NCBI GenBank assembly: GCA_003564655.1
Contig: PXES01000380.1
Location: 1 to 8,467, forward strand
Direction: 5' to 3'
From: Paracoccaceae bacterium
Lineage (GTDB): Bacteria > Pseudomonadota > Alphaproteobacteria > Rhodobacterales > Rhodobacteraceae
DNA: 8,467 bases
Position numbers and translations under genes: made by a program. Numbering within the stretch: position 1 is the first letter of the stretch; every line of letters begins with the position of its first letter. This document shows, piece after piece, positions 5,547-8,467 of this stretch. A model generated the notes under the pieces. That model saw nothing but the letters and a program-made list of their open reading frames with translations, searched no databases and was not told the DNA's origin.

Positions 5547-7294
5547 TGTCGTATCGCATTTCCCGCGCGGCCTATGCCGACATGTACGGGCCGACCGTGG
5601 GCGACAAGGTCCGCTTGGGCGACACCGACCTGATCATCGAAGTCGAGCGCGACCTGATCGCTGAACGCTCGGGCGGCGGGACGGGCCCAAATGCCAGCCG
5701 CTATGGTGAGGAAGTGAAGTTCGGCGGCGGCAAGGTCATCCGCGACGGGATGGGCCAGAGCCAGGTGACGCGCGCAGCCGGTGCCATGGATACGGTCATC
5801 ACCAATGCGCTGATCGTGGACCATACCGGCATCTACAAAGCCGATGTCGGCCTGCGCGACGGCTACATCCACAAGATCGGCAAGGCGGGCAACCCCGACA
5901 CGCAGCCCGGCGTCGATGTGATCATCGGGCCGGGCACCGAGATCATCGCGGGCGAGGGCAAGATCCTGACCGCTGGCGGCTTTGACGCGCATATCCACTT
6001 CATCTGCCCGCAGCAGATCGACGATGCGCTGCATTCCGGCCTGACGACGATGCTCGGCGGCGGCACTGGCCCTGCGCATGGCACGCTGGCGACCACCTGC
6101 ACGCCGGGGCCGTGGCATATCGGGCGGATGCTGCAGGCGGCGGATGCGTTTGCCATGAACCTCGCCTTTGCGGGCAAGGGCAATGCCTCGCTCCCCGACG
6201 CGCTGCACGAACAGGTCCGCGCCGGGGCCTGCGCGCTGAAGCTGCACGAGGACTGGGGCACCACCCCGGCGGCCATCGACAACTGCCTGAACGTGGCCGA
6301 GGCAACGGATACGCAGGTGATGATCCACACCGACACGCTCAACGAATCGGGCTTCGTGGAAAACACGCTCGCGGCCATCGGCGGGCGCACCATCCACGCC
6401 TTTCACACCGAAGGCGCCGGCGGCGGGCACGCGCCGGACATCATCAAGGTGGTCAGCAGCCAGAACATCCTGCCCTCCTCGACCAATCCGACCATGCCCT
6501 ACACGGTCAACACGATCGAGGAACATCTCGACATGCTGATGGTCTGCCATCACCTGTCGCGCAAGGTGCCCGAGGAAGTGGCCTTTGCCGAATCCCGCAT
6601 CCGGCGCGAGACCATCGCCGCCGAGGATATCCTGCACGACATGGGCGCGTTTTCGGTGATTTCCTCGGACAGTCAGGCCATGGGGCGGATCGGCGAGGTG
6701 ATCACCCGGACCTGGCAGACCGCGCACAAGATGAAGGTCCAGCGCGGGCGTTTGCCGGAGGAGCAGGGCGAAAACGACAACCTGCGCGTGCGCCGCTATG
6801 TGGCGAAATACACCATCAACCCGGCCATCGTGCACGGGATCTCGGCGCATATCGGCAGCGTGGAGGTCGGCAAACGCGCGGATCTGTGCCTCTGGTCGCC
6901 CGCCTTCTTCGGTGCCAAGCCCGAGATGGTGCTGATCGGCGGGTCCATCGTGGTGGCGCAGATGGGCGACCCCAATGCCTCGATCCCCACGCCGCAGCCG
7001 ATGCATTCGCGCCCCATGTTCGGCGCCTTTGGCCGCGCGGTGGAGCGCAATGCCGTGACCTTTGTCAGCCAGGCCGCGCAGGACGACGGCATCGCCCATG
7101 CGCTGGGGCTGGCGAAGGACACGCTGGCGGTCAGCGGCTGTCGCGGCATCGGCAAGGCCGACATGAAGCTCAATGACGCCACCCCGCAGATCGAGGTCGA
7201 CCCCGAGACGTATGAGGTGCGCGCCGATGGCGTATTGCTGACCTGCGAACCGGCGGCGGAACTGCCGCTGGCGCAACGCTATTTCCTGTTCTGA
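5546..7294 (+). CDS. ureC: Urease subunit alpha (catalytic, nickel)
   Basis: This 582-residue catalytic subunit belongs to the amidohydrolase superfamily. Nickel-binding H149 and H151 sit in GGFDAHIHFICPQQ, the carbamylated bridging lysine is K232 in LKLHEDWG, and H261, H287 and D375 complete the nickel site. The mobile-flap pair C334/H335 is in MVCHHL. All are shifted by +15 relative to my recollection of Klebsiella numbering (134, 136, 217, 246, 272, 360, 319/320). Most of the shift comes from an insert of about 13 residues, SGGGTGPNASR-like, at roughly 40-52 just before YGEEVKFGGGK. The protein ends with the classic AQRYFLF. The start at 5546 was chosen because it overlaps the ureB stop and matches MSYRISRAAYADMYGPTVGD; an upstream in-frame start would run within ureB. 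No catalytic residue checked is missing, so the enzyme should be active once nickel is loaded. Confidence 0.98.
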   Translation: MSYRISRAAYADMYGPTVGDKVRLGDTDLIIEVERDLIAERSGGGTGPNASRYGEEVKFGGGKVIRDGMGQSQVTRAAGAMDTVITNALIVDHTGIYKADVGLRDGYIHKIGKAGNPDTQPGVDVIIGPGTEIIAGEGKILTAGGFDAHIHFICPQQIDDALHSGLTTMLGGGTGPAHGTLATTCTPGPWHIGRMLQAADAFAMNLAFAGKGNASLPDALHEQVRAGACALKLHEDWGTTPAAIDNCLNVAEATDTQVMIHTDTLNESGFVENTLAAIGGRTIHAFHTEGAGGGHAPDIIKVVSSQNILPSSTNPTMPYTVNTIEEHLDMLMVCHHLSRKVPEEVAFAESRIRRETIAAEDILHDMGAFSVISSDSQAMGRIGEVITRTWQTAHKMKVQRGRLPEEQGENDNLRVRRYVAKYTINPAIVHGISAHIGSVEVGKRADLCLWSPAFFGAKPEMVLIGGSIVVAQMGDPNASIPTPQPMHSRPMFGAFGRAVERNAVTFVSQAAQDDGIAHALGLAKDTLAVSGCRGIGKADMKLNDATPQIEVDPETYEVRADGVLLTCEPAAELPLAQRYFLF

Positions 7295-7435
7295 TGGGGC
7301 AGTGGGATGCAGACGACTCCGACCTGTGATTTTTCTGCACCGCAGCAAGTCGGGAACGGCGCGCGGGGGCGACAGACGGGATATTCATGCTATCGTGTTA
7401 TCCGGGAGGAGCATGATCGCCTGATGGAGATACCA
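7295..7435 (+). other. 141-nt gap inside the urease operon, with a weak promoter-like pair
   Basis: This is the only sizeable gap in an otherwise overlapping operon. It is visibly richer in A/T than its flanks. GCGACA (7369-7374) and TATCGT (7391-7396), 16 bp apart, are each 4/6 matches to sigma-70 hexamers and might give extra transcription of the small ORF, ureE and ureF. A run of five T (7330-7334) has no stable hairpin ahead of it, so I do not call a terminator. CCGAC (7319-7323) and GTCGG (7349-7353) form a short inverted repeat with a 25-nt loop, probably not meaningful. A strong ribosome-binding sequence, GGGAGGAG, lies at 7404-7411. Confidence 0.4.
7413..7424 (+). other. Three-codon mini-ORF overlapping a candidate start of the small ORF
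   Basis: The strongest Shine-Dalgarno sequence here (GGGAGGAG, 7404-7411) is followed at once by ATG ATC GCC TGA. The stop overlaps the next ATG (TGATG, 7422-7426), which is in the frame of the downstream DUF1127-like gene. This could be a leader peptide that re-initiates into the gene, or the strong site may simply serve the ATG at 7424. Its 3-nt spacing from GGAGG to the first ATG is short. Evidence is positional only. Confidence 0.25.
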
Positions 7436-7666
7436 ATGCTTCGTCCTGCTAATTCCCCGCTCAGCCCCTGTCAGGCGCGCCAGCTTGACTGGTTCCTCGC
7501 CGATACCGGCCTCGGCTGCAATCCGGCTGTGGGCCGTGCGGCGCGCGAGGCAGAGTTCGCGCGGCTCGACGCGCTGCCCGACAGGGCACTGCGGGCGATG
7601 GGGCTCTCGCGCCCCGGCCTGCCTGCCCATGTCTATCGCGACCTGTTTCCGAAAGGTGTCTCATGA
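7436..7666 (+). CDS. Small DUF1127-like protein of unknown function between ureC and ureE
   Basis: This basic protein of about 76 residues has no signal peptide or membrane segment. Its C-terminal half, roughly AREAEFARLDALPDRALRAMG followed by LSRPGLPAHVYRDLF, resembles the DUF1127 pattern of a helix, an L-x-x-L-x-D-x-x-L-x-x-x-G turn and a second helix, common in small alphaproteobacterial proteins. Its function is unknown. The start at 7436 has GGAG 6 nt upstream; ATG 7424 (80 residues) and ATG 7307 (119 residues) are alternatives in frame. Codons from 7307 to 7435 use G or C at the third position in only 25 of 43 cases, unlike neighbouring genes, which argues against the longest form. The gene overlaps ureE by ATGA. 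It sits where Rhodobacter capsulatus has orf136, reported, as I recall, to be dispensable for urease activity; I cannot tell whether the two are homologous. Confidence 0.75.
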   Translation: MLRPANSPLSPCQARQLDWFLADTGLGCNPAVGRAAREAEFARLDALPDRALRAMGLSRPGLPAHVYRDLFPKGVS

Positions 7667-8133
7667 CCGATCTGCCCCCGCTGCGCCGCCTGCTGGCGGA
7701 CCATCCCGGCCGCTGTGACGGGGCCGTGATCCTCGACTACGACGCGCGGCTGATGCGGCGCAAACGGCTGGTCACGGCCGAGGGGCGGGGCTTCCTCGTC
7801 GATCTGCCGGAAGTGACCAATCTCGACGCCTGGTGGGGGTTCGAGCTGGAGGATGGCACCACGCTCGAGATCGTGCCGGCGGATGAGGCGCTGGTCGAGG
7901 TGACGGGCGATCTGCCGCGGCTGGCCTGGCACATCGGCAACCGTCACACCCCTTGCCAGATCGAGCCTGCGCGCCTGCTGATCCGCCACGACCATGTGAT
8001 CGAGGCGATGCTGACCCAGCTTGGCGCGCGGCTGCGCCCGGTGACCGCGCCCTTCACCCCCGAGGGCGGCGCCTACGGGCATGGCCGTACCATGGGGCAC
8101 GATCACGGCCACAGCCATGCGCATGCGCATTGA
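7663..8133 (+). CDS. ureE: Urease accessory protein UreE, nickel metallochaperone with His-rich tail
   Basis: This 156-residue protein is a dimeric cytoplasmic nickel carrier that passes metal to the UreDFG-urease complex. The N-terminal domain (about 1-75) is the peptide-binding part. The C-terminal domain holds GNRHTPCQI with H95, matching the central interface nickel ligand, and RHDHVIEAML with H109 and H111, matching the second ligand pair of Klebsiella UreE. The end (140-156) is a histidine tail with seven His in 17 residues, mostly in an alternating HxH pattern. Such a tail stores extra nickel in many but not all UreE proteins. Its ATG overlaps the stop of the small ORF by 4 nt, suggesting coupled translation, and ureF begins 3 nt after its stop. 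Confidence 0.96.
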   Translation: MTDLPPLRRLLADHPGRCDGAVILDYDARLMRRKRLVTAEGRGFLVDLPEVTNLDAWWGFELEDGTTLEIVPADEALVEVTGDLPRLAWHIGNRHTPCQIEPARLLIRHDHVIEAMLTQLGARLRPVTAPFTPEGGAYGHGRTMGHDHGHSHAHAH

Positions 8134-8136
8134 GCC

Positions 8137-8467
8137 ATGCCCAGCCCCGCCGCGCTGACCCTGCAACACTGGATGTCCCCGGCCTTTCCGACCGGGGCCT
8201 TTGCCTATGCGCACGGGCTTGAGCAGGTGATCGCCGAGGGGGCGGTCAGCGATGCCACGACGCTCGAGGACTGGCTGGACGCGATGCTGCGCTTCGGCAC
8301 CGGCTGGCAGGATGGCCTGCTGATCGCCCAAGGGTTGCGGCCCGAGGCCGATCTCGACCATCTGGAGGCGTTGCATGTGGCGCTGCAACCCTGTGCCGAG
8401 CGGCTGATCGAGGCGCGCGAGCAGGGCGCGGCCTTTGCCCGCACGGTCGCCGCGATCACCGGGCGCG
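8137..8467 (+). CDS. ureF: Urease accessory protein UreF, N-terminal 110 codons (cut by window edge)
   Basis: This is the start of UreF, the helical scaffold that with UreD and UreG forms the nickel-insertion complex on apo-urease and gates the GTPase UreG. LTLQHWMSPAFPTGAFAYAHGLEQ (8-30, minus the first residue) is the family's opening signature (compare S-P-A-x-P-x-G-x-F-x-Y-x-x-G-L-E). The helical region after it, with EDWLDAMLRFGTGWQDGLL and EREQGAAFAR-like segments, fits. It opens 3 nt after the ureE stop without a strong ribosome-binding site of its own, so it is probably translated by coupling. The gene runs off the right edge; a full UreF is usually a little over 200 residues. ureG is expected next. 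Confidence 0.93.
   Translation, partial: MPSPAALTLQHWMSPAFPTGAFAYAHGLEQVIAEGAVSDATTLEDWLDAMLRFGTGWQDGLLIAQGLRPEADLDHLEALHVALQPCAERLIEAREQGAAFARTVAAITGR

Noticed and set aside
7330..7334. T-run after ureC as a possible terminator
   Set aside because: No stable GC-rich stem lies immediately ahead of it, and the operon continues with ureE and ureF.
5510..7348. A 612-codon open frame on the minus strand opposite ureC
   Set aside because: It mirrors ureC codons, a known effect of high third-position GC; the product is low-complexity in His/Arg/Ala with no recognisable domain, and the plus strand carries an unmistakable UreC.

Overview
The window is ordinary chromosomal DNA from a high-GC alphaproteobacterium, most likely of the Rhodobacteraceae (Rhodobacter/Roseobacter type). 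Three things suggest this: the codon bias with strong third-position GC, the protein sequences, and a urease cluster in the order ureD-A-B-C-(small ORF)-E-F. As far as I recall, that is the order described in Rhodobacter capsulatus (ureDABC-orf136-ureEFG). No mobile element, CRISPR array, tRNA or rRNA was seen.

Left part (1-2005, minus strand). Reading in the direction of transcription, mnmD (tRNA wobble-uridine methyltransferase) overlaps a ten-helix EamA/DMT transporter gene by an ATGA junction. After a 95-nt gap comes an alternative oxidase (AOX) gene, cut by the left window edge. AOX is a non-pumping di-iron ubiquinol oxidase.

Middle (2057-3898). A DAO-family FAD oxidoreductase starts 51 nt from mnmD on the opposite strand. 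The two look like the separately encoded halves of the bifunctional MnmC enzyme of gammaproteobacteria. The oxidoreductase gene converges on an exonuclease III gene (xth), and their stop regions overlap by 6 bp.

Control region (3899-4101). The 203 bp between divergent xth and ureD hold two 19-bp dyads in tandem, 20 bp apart and 13/19 identical, suggestive of an NtrC-type paired enhancer. They also hold two overlapping inverted repeats, one of which would cover the xth ribosome-binding region in its mRNA, and a 10-bp direct repeat in the ureD leader.

Right part (4102-8467, plus strand). ureD, ureA, ureB and ureC are tightly packed. A 141-nt gap follows, then a small DUF1127-like ORF overlapping ureE (ATGA), then ureF, cut by the right edge. 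UreA, UreB and UreC form the nickel urease; UreD, UreE and UreF deliver nickel to it. UreG, also needed for assembly, is not in the window and is expected just downstream. All UreC active-site residues checked are present.

No clearly novel system is visible. The points most worth checking are the tandem dyads upstream of ureD, the small ORF with its odd start region, the split MnmC pair, the AOX gene and the possible xth leader switch.
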